Positions 1-8,921 of a stretch of 64,000 bases of DNA are shown here, piece by piece. Positions within the stretch are counted from its first letter, which is position 1. Each line of letters starts with the position of its first letter. Source of the stretch: G963669295 sp963669295 (GTDB lineage Bacteria; Bacteroidota; Bacteroidia; Flavobacteriales_D; CALLUQ01). The DNA lies in contig OY769938.1 of NCBI GenBank assembly GCA_963669295.1, positions 5,828,001 to 5,892,000 of the forward strand, given 5' to 3'. The notes below the pieces were generated by a model. That model was not told the DNA's origin and made no database searches. It worked only from the letters and a program-made list of their open reading frames with translations. The translations under genes were made by a program, and so were the position numbers.

Positions 1-218
1 CCAGTAGTGTCATAGTCTTCTAAGATTCTCCATGAACCAGAGTTAGGTACCCATCCCAGGTTAGCGTTGTAAGTACCACCATCACCATCGATAGTAGTCC
101 AACCTGCAGGCCAACCGTTGTTAAAGTCTTCGCTTAAATGAACCTGAGCAGCAGCCGTTAACGTCAAAAATGACATCACTACAGCCAAGGTCATTAGCTT
201 AAAAGTAGAATTCATCAT
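1..218 (-). CDS. Secreted protein, N-terminal fragment
   Basis: The 5' end of a minus-strand gene that runs off the left edge. The 72 visible residues start at ATG 218 (a second ATG lies at 215) with a typical signal peptide: Lys, a hydrophobic stretch, then a cut after TAAAQ. The mature part begins with VHLSEDFNNGWPAGWTTID, which looks like the start of a choice-of-anchor/cleaved-adhesin jelly-roll domain. Such domains are common in T9SS cargo, so I infer an exported protein; the C-terminus that would prove this is outside the window. The 147 bp between this gene and the end of the next hold no convincing promoter by eye. Confidence 0.75.
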   Translation of the reverse strand, partial: MMNSTFKLMTLAVVMSFLTLTAAAQVHLSEDFNNGWPAGWTTIDGDGGTYNANLGWVPNSGSWRILEDYDTT

Positions 219-365
219 AAGTGTATTATTTTAGTTTTGGATTTTAAGAGGCACGAAGTTACGCCAAAAAAGTTGAAAAACCATGGATTTTTATCAACAT
301 CAACGAAATGGAAGGATTAGATATAAATACAGGTCAATGAGCAATGCTAACCATACGCTGTATTA

Positions 366-3300
366 CTAGAGTGCTATAGCATTTAACACAAAAGCCTGCA
401 ACACAAAATTATTGTTGGCGACCAATATAACAGGTTGTTTTTCAACACCAACAAATACCATTTGCACATCTTTTACATTAGCTGGTGCATAAAACCCTGA
501 CTCCATCACCGACATAGGTTTAAACTTGCCTGTACCATCCCCCAACAAACACATCCCTATTCCTGCATCGTGACGCACTGTCTCCACCTCGGCATCAAAA
601 TGATTGCCTGCCATGATTATGTCTTTATGCCCATCCTTGTTAATGTCGAACATCACCATTCCCATTACCGGTGCGATTTGTGCCGCATTGGGCAATGCTT
701 CTACCGTAAAGGTATTATCACCATTGTTACGAATAAAGGAGCTTTTGAAGTATTTGGCTTCCAGGTGCAATGCATTATTAAGTTGTTCTTCGGTATACAG
801 AGTAACCAGATCGGCCTCAGCAAACTCCTTATAGGTAGGGAATTTTTGTTGTAAAAAGGGCATTTGCTCTGAAGAACATTCTCGGCCACGCACAGGGTAG
901 TTTTTGCCATTTTGGTAACTACTTAGTACAATATCATTGGTGCCTGTTCCATCAAAGTCGCCACAGTAAACATTAAATGGCTTATCGATGCTTCCTTTGA
1001 ACTTGTGGTTCTTTCCAAAGTTTCCGGCCACAAAGTCTATATCACCATCATTATCGAAATCACCCGGCAATAGGCTGTACCAAAATCCTTCAGTATTATT
1101 CAACTTTACATGCTCTGTTATATTCTCATAACGGTAACGATAATCGCCTAATTCATTGTTAAATAAGGTTAATGTCATCCACTCCCCTATTATAAACAAG
1201 TCGAGATCACCATCGTTGTCATAATCAGTAAAGGCAGCATCGGTTACCAATCCAGGGGTTTCCAAACCTGGGCCTTCCTGTTTAGTCGCGTCAATAAACT
1301 TACCTCCATCATTTTGCAACAGGTAACTGCGCGCTGGCATGGGGTAATTCCCAGGTACTATTCTTCCTCCTACAAACAAGTCCAGGTCGCCATCATTGTC
1401 GTAATCACCCGCAATCACCTTTTTTCCACTACTCAACATTTCGGGCAACGCACCGGCACTTTTCTTGTATTGTCCATGTCCATTATTAAAATATAATCGA
1501 TCCTGCAGCAACTTACTATTTTGTGCTACTTCATTACCACCACTTACCACATACAAGTCAAGATCGCCATCCCCATCGGCATCAAATAGCAATGACCCCA
1601 GGTCTTCACATGCCTTGTCTGCCTCAAAAGTTGGGTTAGGTGCTATGGTAAAAGTGCCATTGGTAGTTTGCACATGCAGGGCTCCTGCCGACCCACTGGC
1701 ACCACCAATATAGAAATCATCCAACCCATCACCGTTCACATCACCAGTACTAATGCTTGGTCCATTGGCCGACTGCTTATGCGGCAACAAAATTTCTTTT
1801 GCAAAATCGTTGTATGGATTCTCTTTGTGCATGTAGTTGATGCCCAGATTTTGCGGAGCAAAACTGAAAGGCCGTGCTACACTGGCATTGTTTGATGCAT
1901 GTGTTGCACCATTGGCATCTACATTTAACAACTGATTAGGCTGTACTCCTTTCATCGTTGTTATCTTTCCATCAGGCCATTGCACAGTAAGTAAATCGAC
2001 ATTGGTTCGTTGGCCTAACCCAAAATGCAATACCGGCTCAACGGCCGATTGGAAACCTCGTGTAGCTTGAAGTTCCTGCACTTGCTCTTCATCACCCGAA
2101 GCAATGGTCACCCTTGCTCCATATGCCCATTTATTTCCGGCAATGCCAATCAGTTTAATGCGCAAATAGTTTTGACGTTTATTCACTTTGTTTTCGTAAA
2201 TAGATGCCGGTTCATCAATGTTATTGATGGCCAAATCCAAATCGCCATCGTTATCAAAATCAGCATAGGCTACACCATTAGAGTTAATGGCTTTATCGAA
2301 CCCCCATTCTTCTGATTGCTCTTTAAAAGTGAGATCGCCATTGTTGGCAAACAGGTAGTTGCGAATTTTTGTGGAAGGCATCAATGCCATCGTTTCTTCA
2401 AACGTAAGTTGTCCCTTTTCTTTAATGGCTGTTTCCAGGCTATTTTGAAAGTCGCGGTCTTTAGCATCACGTTTATATCCATTGGTAATCACCAGATCTT
2501 TGTCGCCATCGTTATCGAAATCAGCAAACAGCGGTGCCCAACTCCAGTCGGTTTTTGCAATGCCTGCCAGTTGAGCCACTTCGCTGAAATTATTGTTGCC
2601 ATTGTTCATTTGCAAGGTGTTCACCATGTATTGGAAGTGCTTTCCTTGCTCTACCATTCCCCAAAATTTCTCGGTCGACATAGAGGCCATGTTTCGTTTG
2701 GATCGTACATGGTCGGCAAAGGCCATGTCTAGCTCAACAATATCAAGGTAGCCATCGTTGTTAAAATCGGCAATATCGGTTCCCATCCCAAAATTAGAGA
2801 TGTGTTTGGTGCGCTGTTTTATCTCCTCACGAAAGGTGCCATTTTGCTGATTGATGAACATATAATCGCCTTCATCATAGTCGTTGGCAATATAAATATC
2901 AGGCCATCCATCGTCGTTTAGGTCACCCACACTCAAACCCAAGCCAAAGGCATGGTTGTTAATGCCTGCACTGTACGATACTTCTTCAAACCTGTTTCCT
3001 TCATTGCGGTACAGGCGGTCGGAACGATTTTTACGTGACTCAAAGAGAGCATAATACTCTTTGGGGCTAATCGCCAGATCAAACTCAGCAGGAGTATTCA
3101 TGACATACAAATCGAGATCTCCATCCCGATCGTAATCGAAAAAAGCGGCTTGTGTAGAATGGTTAGTATCAGCAATGCCCCATTTGGCAGCACTTTCAGT
3201 AAAAGTAAGGTCTCCATTGTTGAGGTAAAGTAAATTAGCCAGTTGCTTTGGATCATTTGTTTTACCTGATCTACATACATAAATGTCTAACCATCCATCA

Positions 3301-3701
3301 TCATTCACATCGGCAGTAGTCACACCGGTATGCCATCCATCATTTCCTTCTGCAATGGCTGAAGCAGTAATGTCTTCAAAGCTTAATGCTCCTTTGTTAA
3401 GGTATAAATGGTCTTTCACCATGTTGCCCGTAAAATAAACATCAGGCAATGCATCGTTATTGAAATCACCAACTGCTACCCCACCTCCGTTGTACACATA
3501 TTGGTACTTGAAATAGTTGTTTTCAACATCTTCCGTAATGGTATTGGTAAAGGTTATGTTGGAGTGCGAGGCAGCAACAGCATTGAATAATGTATAGGTG
3601 CTGTCTTGAAGTGGCTGTACCACTTCGTCGTTTTCCACGGTAGAGGTGCATCCCCACCATGTAAGGGCAAAAAAAAGCCCCATCCATCCTCGCTGCTTCA
3701 T
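366..3701 (-). CDS. VCBS/FG-GAP repeat lipoprotein with ASPIC/UnbV domain
   Basis: A 1111-residue exported lipoprotein. The N-terminus is a lipoprotein signal with a lipobox ending at Cys18 (TWWGC). The chain is filled with FG-GAP/VCBS beta-propeller repeats carrying Ca-binding Asp-rich loops such as DFNNDALPD, DVNDDGWLD and DYDRDGDLD, in two blocks. Between them, about residues 545-620, is an ASPIC/UnbV domain (GARVTI, GFQSA, LHFGLG, VQWPDG). This architecture is known from CRTAC1-like proteins of Bacteroidota; the ligand is unknown and cell-surface binding is inferred. No T9SS tail is visible, so the lipid anchor probably holds it in the outer membrane. It starts 3 bp after the stop of the arylsulfotransferase-like gene and is probably co-transcribed with it. 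Confidence 0.88.
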   Translation of the reverse strand: MKQRGWMGLFFALTWWGCTSTVENDEVVQPLQDSTYTLFNAVAASHSNITFTNTITEDVENNYFKYQYVYNGGGVAVGDFNNDALPDVYFTGNMVKDHLYLNKGALSFEDITASAIAEGNDGWHTGVTTADVNDDGWLDIYVCRSGKTNDPKQLANLLYLNNGDLTFTESAAKWGIADTNHSTQAAFFDYDRDGDLDLYVMNTPAEFDLAISPKEYYALFESRKNRSDRLYRNEGNRFEEVSYSAGINNHAFGLGLSVGDLNDDGWPDIYIANDYDEGDYMFINQQNGTFREEIKQRTKHISNFGMGTDIADFNNDGYLDIVELDMAFADHVRSKRNMASMSTEKFWGMVEQGKHFQYMVNTLQMNNGNNNFSEVAQLAGIAKTDWSWAPLFADFDNDGDKDLVITNGYKRDAKDRDFQNSLETAIKEKGQLTFEETMALMPSTKIRNYLFANNGDLTFKEQSEEWGFDKAINSNGVAYADFDNDGDLDLAINNIDEPASIYENKVNKRQNYLRIKLIGIAGNKWAYGARVTIASGDEEQVQELQATRGFQSAVEPVLHFGLGQRTNVDLLTVQWPDGKITTMKGVQPNQLLNVDANGATHASNNASVARPFSFAPQNLGINYMHKENPYNDFAKEILLPHKQSANGPSISTGDVNGDGLDDFYIGGASGSAGALHVQTTNGTFTIAPNPTFEADKACEDLGSLLFDADGDGDLDLYVVSGGNEVAQNSKLLQDRLYFNNGHGQYKKSAGALPEMLSSGKKVIAGDYDNDGDLDLFVGGRIVPGNYPMPARSYLLQNDGGKFIDATKQEGPGLETPGLVTDAAFTDYDNDGDLDLFIIGEWMTLTLFNNELGDYRYRYENITEHVKLNNTEGFWYSLLPGDFDNDGDIDFVAGNFGKNHKFKGSIDKPFNVYCGDFDGTGTNDIVLSSYQNGKNYPVRGRECSSEQMPFLQQKFPTYKEFAEADLVTLYTEEQLNNALHLEAKYFKSSFIRNNGDNTFTVEALPNAAQIAPVMGMVMFDINKDGHKDIIMAGNHFDAEVETVRHDAGIGMCLLGDGTGKFKPMSVMESGFYAPANVKDVQMVFVGVEKQPVILVANNNFVLQAFVLNAIAL

Positions 3702-3704
3702 TTG

Positions 3705-5450
3705 TTAATGTGTTATTGCCACTTTTCCTGTTGCTGTAGCTGTTTCAGTATACAACTGGTAAAGATATACCCCTTTTTTCCATTGAGCAGTATTGACGAC
3801 CAGGTTTTGCATTCCTGTGCCAGTTACCTGTTGTTGTTCCATTACTTTCCCCAATGCATTGTACCAAACAATGGTAGCCGTTTGTTGTGTTAGTTCAAAC
3901 TGTAATGTTACTTGCTCGTTAGCAGGATTAGGGTAAGCCATTACCGTTTCAGCACCTGTAGCTTCTTCTTCTACTTCAGTAGACAAAGGATTCCATGGCG
4001 TGCGATAGCTTCTATAAAGTTTATTACTACTGTCGTCGAAGGTAGCTTCAAAAACAATGTTATCGTTGATGTCTACTTCCGTAAAGTTGGGTTGCCCAGG
4101 TACTACCCACCCCCAGTTAATCCAGGTGTTGCCATTGGGTAAACGTTGTACATTGCCCATAGCACGACCATATACATTTTGAGGGTGGTAATATTCCCAT
4201 ACCAGGGTAGCGGTTTTGTTCACTTCATCTAATGTATATTCACGAGCACTTGATATTTGTGGCGAATGGTATTTCCCATTATCATACAAGGTAACATTGC
4301 CATTGGGTAGCCTGCGAATGTCGTGTTGTGAGTCGAAAGGTAAGGTATCATTAATGAGCGTAAATTCGTTATTCAACCCTCCCCAACGCCATATAACGTT
4401 ACCATTATTTAAATCAATTTTTGTGATTTCATCTAAGGCACGACAGCTTATCATCATATTACCATCGGTATCAATTTCTATGGCATTGCCATGTACAGCA
4501 GAGATATTGCTTGAAGTGAAGTCTGCATGCCAGGCATCTGTGATTTGAAAGTGGTCCCAACTGCGCCATTGGAAAATGACATTTTTATTCGGATCGAGCT
4601 CTTGCAATACTAAACCAGTAACAAGCGCATTAGGGTTTCCTCCTGTAACAATTTGACTCATGTCAACCACTTGCTCATCGTACACCATTAGGTATGAATG
4701 GCCATTGGGCAGTATTTGAAATTCGTGGCCGTTAGCTGAATAGCCGTTACCACAAGCAAAAGAATCGATTTTTACATACGATGAATCAAGCATCATAAAT
4801 TGGGCATTCGGCCGGTCGAAGTAAATCAGATAACCGTTACGTGCAACACTCCAACATTGCCCCGCCTGATTGCTCTGCGACCAATATTCTGGTACGAGGG
4901 TATTGTCGGTAATGGCCATGAATCGATCAGTGGCTACGCTAGGGTTGGTGCGAAAAAACAACTTTCCCGGTGCGGGATTGGTATTTACATTTACCACCGC
5001 CGTTGGGAAATTTGCCGGCACTCCTCCCCTTTCATAGCTATAAGGAGGCAACTCTTCTTCTAACTGCATCGAATGTTCAGCTTGTTTCGAATTGGCCCAA
5101 AACTCAAGTGATATAGGAGCTAATTCAACACCATCCATCGTCTTAAATCCTGCTTGCACATGAGCTTCTATTCGTTCGCCACGGTCAAAAGGAATAGTAG
5201 GTTGTATTAAAATGGTTCGTTGATCTTCTACCAACTGTACCTCCACTTGGTGTACACCACTAACATCTCCTACTACCAATACCTTTTCCGGCAATAACGA
5301 ACTAGCATCTACCTGGTTACTTGTACGCAGAATGATATTTGTTTCAGGGTGGTGAAATTCCGATCCATCTATTGGAGAGTGATAGATGTATTGTGCACTT
5401 ACTGTGAGCGCTGCAATAAGCATGCTTGTGCATAAAAGCCAATGTTTCAT
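3705..5450 (-). CDS. T9SS-exported arylsulfotransferase-like protein (copy 1)
   Basis: 581 residues. Signal peptide at 1-19 (ending VSAQ), a beta-rich N-terminal domain to about residue 130, then a six-bladed-propeller-like region of the arylsulfotransferase (ASST) type, with HGNAIEIDTDGNMMISCR, ITKIDLNNGNVIWRWGG, QHDIRRLPNGNVTLYDNG and RLPNGNTWINWGW. ASST enzymes move sulfate between phenolic compounds; whether this one is catalytic is not shown, because many Bacteroidota relatives are uncharacterised. The last ~80 residues are a T9SS type A sorting domain (AYPNPANEQVTLQFEL through GVYLYQLY). It is a clear paralogue of the gene at 7004-8722 and shares promoter and leader sequence with it. 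Confidence 0.87.
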   Translation of the reverse strand: MKHWLLCTSMLIAALTVSAQYIYHSPIDGSEFHHPETNIILRTSNQVDASSLLPEKVLVVGDVSGVHQVEVQLVEDQRTILIQPTIPFDRGERIEAHVQAGFKTMDGVELAPISLEFWANSKQAEHSMQLEEELPPYSYERGGVPANFPTAVVNVNTNPAPGKLFFRTNPSVATDRFMAITDNTLVPEYWSQSNQAGQCWSVARNGYLIYFDRPNAQFMMLDSSYVKIDSFACGNGYSANGHEFQILPNGHSYLMVYDEQVVDMSQIVTGGNPNALVTGLVLQELDPNKNVIFQWRSWDHFQITDAWHADFTSSNISAVHGNAIEIDTDGNMMISCRALDEITKIDLNNGNVIWRWGGLNNEFTLINDTLPFDSQHDIRRLPNGNVTLYDNGKYHSPQISSAREYTLDEVNKTATLVWEYYHPQNVYGRAMGNVQRLPNGNTWINWGWVVPGQPNFTEVDINDNIVFEATFDDSSNKLYRSYRTPWNPLSTEVEEEATGAETVMAYPNPANEQVTLQFELTQQTATIVWYNALGKVMEQQQVTGTGMQNLVVNTAQWKKGVYLYQLYTETATATGKVAITH

Positions 5451-5466
5451 AATGTTCTGTTTGCTA

Positions 5467-5474
5467 CAAATTTA
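5467..5474 (-). promoter_or_regulatory. -7 promoter box of arylsulfotransferase-like copy 1
   Basis: On the minus strand this reads TAAATTTG, an exact match to the Bacteroidota -7 consensus TAnnTTTG, 16 nt upstream of the ATG at 5450. The stretch GCAAACAGAACA between box and start is shared with the second copy. No convincing -33 TTG is visible at standard spacing. Confidence 0.5.
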
Positions 5475-5520
5475 GGGAACTTGTTGGGATTGATTGTTCT
5501 GAAAATAAAATAACTCGTTG

Positions 5521-6618
5521 CTATGTTTGGATGTCGTATTTCATAGGAATAGGCTCGGGAATAACTTCTGCAGGTTCATTAATGATTTCACGCATGTCGA
5601 TTTCAATGCCTCGTGCCATGGTGGTAATAGGTACATCATTGGCTGTTCCTTCAAAAGGATTTTCACTCACTTCTCCAATACGCTCCATGGTGTGGAAAAT
5701 CCATGAAATAATAACACTAAAAGGAAGCGACAGCCATACAAAATGCTTTGCAATGGCCTCATAACAAGCTTTTAGCGGCCCTTCAATCATGCCTTGCACT
5801 TCAGCAGCCAACTGCACTCCTATTTTATCAAACTCATTCATGATACCAAAAGGCAAGAGCAAGATGAAAATCCACACAAAAAATAGGTTCAAGGTAGCAA
5901 ATTGCCTGGGGTATGGGAAATTTTTGATTCGTTCGTTTTTACCCTGTAGGGTAAATAACTCTACCAATTGGTTCTCCAACTCCAAATGAGAAAACTCCCA
6001 AATGTACCCCTCTTCTTTTAAACGTCGTAGGTGGTTGGATTGCAACGATAACAATGCTGCTGCTTTGTTAGTTTTGTTGGAAATTTGTTGAAATTCAGCT
6101 TCACTGAGGTAAGATGCTACTGCTTCTTCAAATGGTATTCTCCATTCCCTTACATCATAATATTCGCTATACCGTTTATTGCTTTTGCGCTTCAAAAAAG
6201 TTTCCCAGGTTTTCTCTTTCCGCAAAGCATAACGGTGTGCTGTCATCCATGCTACATGCCGATGCACCAATGTTGTTTTAATGGCCTGTAATTCCTCTTC
6301 CGTTTTAGGGTGTTTGGCATGTTCATTATTCACATAATCATTTACCATCATGCTGAACGAACGTGATGTATTTACAATGCCTCCCCATACTTTCCTGGCT
6401 TCCCATAGCCTACCATACGATGCATTATTTTTAAAACTGACCAGAAATGCCACAGCAGTACCTACCAGCGCAATGGGCAACCACGGTAGGTGTAGCCACT
6501 TAAAGTCCAATACCGTATATAATAAAACAGGTATTGCTCCTACAATAATGAATTTATAGACATCGTGCTGTGTCCAGCGAATCATGTCTTTGAACGAATA
6601 GTTTCTTTTGGTATACAT
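5521..6618 (-). CDS. Bestrophin-family (YneE/RFP-TM) anion channel protein
   Basis: 365 residues matching the bacterial bestrophin family, which forms pentameric inner-membrane anion channels. Visible signs are the N-terminal hydrophobic pair (about residues 25-65), the conserved SFKNNASYGRLWEARKVWGG region, a long charged cytoplasmic helical part, then two more hydrophobic segments (about residues 250-310), and the family-typical ending GEVSENPFEGTANDVPITTMARGIE is recognisable in parts (NPFEG, ND.P). The gene lies 6 bp after the DUF1801 gene and about 70 bp before copy 1 of the arylsulfotransferase-like gene. Substrate ion and regulation cannot be read from the sequence. Confidence 0.9.
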   Translation of the reverse strand: MYTKRNYSFKDMIRWTQHDVYKFIIVGAIPVLLYTVLDFKWLHLPWLPIALVGTAVAFLVSFKNNASYGRLWEARKVWGGIVNTSRSFSMMVNDYVNNEHAKHPKTEEELQAIKTTLVHRHVAWMTAHRYALRKEKTWETFLKRKSNKRYSEYYDVREWRIPFEEAVASYLSEAEFQQISNKTNKAAALLSLQSNHLRRLKEEGYIWEFSHLELENQLVELFTLQGKNERIKNFPYPRQFATLNLFFVWIFILLLPFGIMNEFDKIGVQLAAEVQGMIEGPLKACYEAIAKHFVWLSLPFSVIISWIFHTMERIGEVSENPFEGTANDVPITTMARGIEIDMREIINEPAEVIPEPIPMKYDIQT

Positions 6619-6624
6619 CGCTAA

Positions 6625-6999
6625 TTACTTTTTCTTGATGCTAATGGTTCCATTTTCATAAAGCATTATTGCTTCATCCAATACTGCTTTTATTGTAGCT
6701 ATCGGCAAATCGTTGTTAGGGTTTATTCTTAAAATCTTCATTCTGGCTCGATCACCACTTTCCAATTGTGAATGTTTTAAGTAGTTCCCTTCTACCATAA
6801 GTATATAGGGTTCATTGGTTTTTTTGTCCGTCCAAAGATAACAGCAAGCTTTGTTATAATAACAAAAACAAGGCATACCATATTTACGTGTTTCAGTAAA
6901 GTGAGGATAGTGCTGAAGCACCCATTGACGCATTGCCAACAAGCAACTTCGATTGGGTTCTTCCTGTTTTAAATAGAACTGCTCCAGCTCGTTTAGCAT
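6625..6999 (-). CDS. DUF1801-family protein
   Basis: 124 residues with the fold pattern of DUF1801 (YdhG-like) proteins: an N-terminal helix (LEQFYLKQEEPNRSCLLAMR), a central beta region with RKYGMPCFCYYNKACCYLWTD, and a C-terminal helix. Members are small cytoplasmic proteins of unknown function, some related to iron-chaperone-like domains. The Cys/Tyr-rich central strand (FCYYNKACCYLW) may be notable. It sits between arylsulfotransferase-like copy 2 (4 bp gap) and the bestrophin gene (6 bp gap), so it is probably part of the same transcript. No specific role in that transcript can be inferred. Confidence 0.8.
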   Translation of the reverse strand: MLNELEQFYLKQEEPNRSCLLAMRQWVLQHYPHFTETRKYGMPCFCYYNKACCYLWTDKKTNEPYILMVEGNYLKHSQLESGDRARMKILRINPNNDLPIATIKAVLDEAIMLYENGTISIKKK

Positions 7000-7003
7000 G
7001 GGG

Positions 7004-8722
7004 TTATCGAACCATTAGTTTTTTGCTCCAGCGTTCTTTATCAGTAGTCAATTGTACCAGATACAACCCTTTTGTCAATGCATTTGGTAACTGTACTTGA
7101 TGACCTCCTTGCTGCCACTCTCGGGTTTGCTCCCATACAATGCTGCCCTTAGGGTCAATGAGGGTTAAAGTACCTGCTACCGATTCGTTCAGATTAAGAT
7201 GTACTGTAACCTGCCCGGAAGCAGGGTTGGGATACAATTGTATCAAATTTGTTGCTCGCGTTTCATGAATGCCTACCGAAACAGGATTCCATTCATGACG
7301 AAAGCTTCGATAGATGCGATTATCATCTACTAAGAAGTCTACTTCAAATATAATATTACCGTTAGCATCTACCTCTGTCATATTGGGTTCTCCTGCTTGC
7401 GGCCATCCCCAATTGATCCATGTGTTACCATTGGGTAAGCGTTGTGCATTTCCCATGGCCTGTCCGTAAACTCCTTGTGGGTGCTCATAGCTCCATACCT
7501 GTGTAGCTACTTTATTAATTTCATCGAGGGTATACTCACGCACAAAAGAACGTGAAGGAACGTGTAAATTCCCATTATCAAACAACGTTACATTACCATT
7601 AGCAATACGCCTGATGTCGTGCTGTCGGTTGAACCACATGGTGTCTCCAACCAGGATGAACTCATTGTTTGCTCCTCCAAAACGCCAGATGATATTGCCA
7701 GTGTTTAAGTCGATCTTGGTGATCTCATTCATGTGCCGTGACGATATCATGATGTTTCCGTCATTGTCTAATTCTATCGCATTGCCATGCGAATAATCTA
7801 CTGTAGCGGCAGTCAGATCTATCCCCACCGCATCGGTAATTTGAAAATGATCCCAACTTCGCCATTGAAATACCAGGTTTTTATTGGCATCTATTTGTTG
7901 TACAATTAATCCGGTGACTATAGCATTGGGATCGCCACCAGCAACTACCTGACTCATGTCTACAGGCTGCGGATCATAAGCCTGTATGAAAGCATCTCCA
8001 TTTGGGAAAATTTGAAATTCGTGTCCGGTAGAAGTATAACCATTTAAACAGGCAAATGAATCGATAACCATGTACGATGAATCCATGACCATGAATTGTT
8101 TATTAGGTAAATCGTAGTAGGTAAGGTAACCGTTGTGGTTAATGTTAAGCCCTTGTCCTTTCCCATTGCTTTGCACCCAAAACTCAGGATCCCATGCATT
8201 GTTTACAATGGCATAAAAGCGATCAGAAGGGATGGCAAATTCACGGTTTCTAAAGAATATTTTCCCTGGGGCTGGATTAATGTTGGTGATGTTTACTGCC
8301 GGGAAATTGGCTGGTGCTCCCCCTCCTTTTAATCGATAAGGAGACTGCACTGGTTGTTCCTCTTTGTGCGCTACTTGCTTGCTGCTCACTGCAAATTGCA
8401 AGACAAGTGCAGGCAAGCCTCCTTCAGCAATGTTTACCGTTACTTCCTCTCCCCTAACGAAAGGCTCATCAGGATCAATGATGATGGTACGACCATCGGT
8501 GGCAAATTTCATCGAGGTGCTGTGAACTCCACTTACAGTTCCTACTACCGATATTTCGTTAGCAACAATGGCCTCACGATCAAACCCGTTGGCGGGCCGA
8601 AGCAAGATCGATGTTTCTGTTGAGTGGTATTCCGACCCATTGATGGGTGAAGTATAGCTATATTGGCTGAATACCGATATGCATATGAGCGTGCAGCAGC
8701 AAGTCGTAATGAATTTTAACAT
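7004..8722 (-). CDS. T9SS-exported arylsulfotransferase-like protein (copy 2)
   Basis: 572 residues, a paralogue of the 3705-5450 product along its whole length. Signal peptide at 1-19 (ending VFSQ), SPINGSEYHSTETSILLR at the start of the mature chain, then the ASST-type propeller (SHGNAIELDNDGNIMISSR, ITKIDLNTGNIIWRFGG, QHDIRRIANGNVTLFDNG, RLPNGNTWINWGW) and a T9SS type A sorting domain (LYPNPASGQVTVHL through GLYLVQL). The substrate is unknown. It is the first gene of the leftward run 8722 to 366. The run may have arisen by duplication, with DUF1801 and the bestrophin gene now between the copies. Confidence 0.87.
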   Translation of the reverse strand: MLKFITTCCCTLICISVFSQYSYTSPINGSEYHSTETSILLRPANGFDREAIVANEISVVGTVSGVHSTSMKFATDGRTIIIDPDEPFVRGEEVTVNIAEGGLPALVLQFAVSSKQVAHKEEQPVQSPYRLKGGGAPANFPAVNITNINPAPGKIFFRNREFAIPSDRFYAIVNNAWDPEFWVQSNGKGQGLNINHNGYLTYYDLPNKQFMVMDSSYMVIDSFACLNGYTSTGHEFQIFPNGDAFIQAYDPQPVDMSQVVAGGDPNAIVTGLIVQQIDANKNLVFQWRSWDHFQITDAVGIDLTAATVDYSHGNAIELDNDGNIMISSRHMNEITKIDLNTGNIIWRFGGANNEFILVGDTMWFNRQHDIRRIANGNVTLFDNGNLHVPSRSFVREYTLDEINKVATQVWSYEHPQGVYGQAMGNAQRLPNGNTWINWGWPQAGEPNMTEVDANGNIIFEVDFLVDDNRIYRSFRHEWNPVSVGIHETRATNLIQLYPNPASGQVTVHLNLNESVAGTLTLIDPKGSIVWEQTREWQQGGHQVQLPNALTKGLYLVQLTTDKERWSKKLMVR

Positions 8723-8739
8723 GGAGTGTTCTGTTTGCT

Positions 8740-8747
8740 CAAAGGTA
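8740..8747 (-). promoter_or_regulatory. -7 promoter box of arylsulfotransferase-like copy 2
   Basis: Minus-strand TACCTTTG, an exact TAnnTTTG match, ending 17 nt upstream of the ATG at 8722 and followed by AGCAAACAGAACA as in copy 1. No clear -33 element. Confidence 0.5.
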
Positions 8748-8873
8748 CAATATTATTCTCTTTTTAAGCAGCAGCAATTGTTCCTTATTTCTGTATCGTA
8801 CTGCCTTACGAACCCGTTAAAAAAGGGGCTATAAATTGCTCGATTTGTTACCAATATTTCACGAATAATTGGT

Positions 8874-8881
8874 TAGCTTTG
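8874..8881 (+). promoter_or_regulatory. -7 promoter box of ftcD
   Basis: TAGCTTTG fits TAnnTTTG and lies 40 bp before the ftcD ATG. A TTTG at 8844-8847 is about 26 bp upstream, longer than the usual spacing, so the -33 part is doubtful. Confidence 0.4.
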
Positions 8882-8921
8882 TTGCCCTTAATCAATTGAA
8901 TTATTTAAACAGCAAATCACT

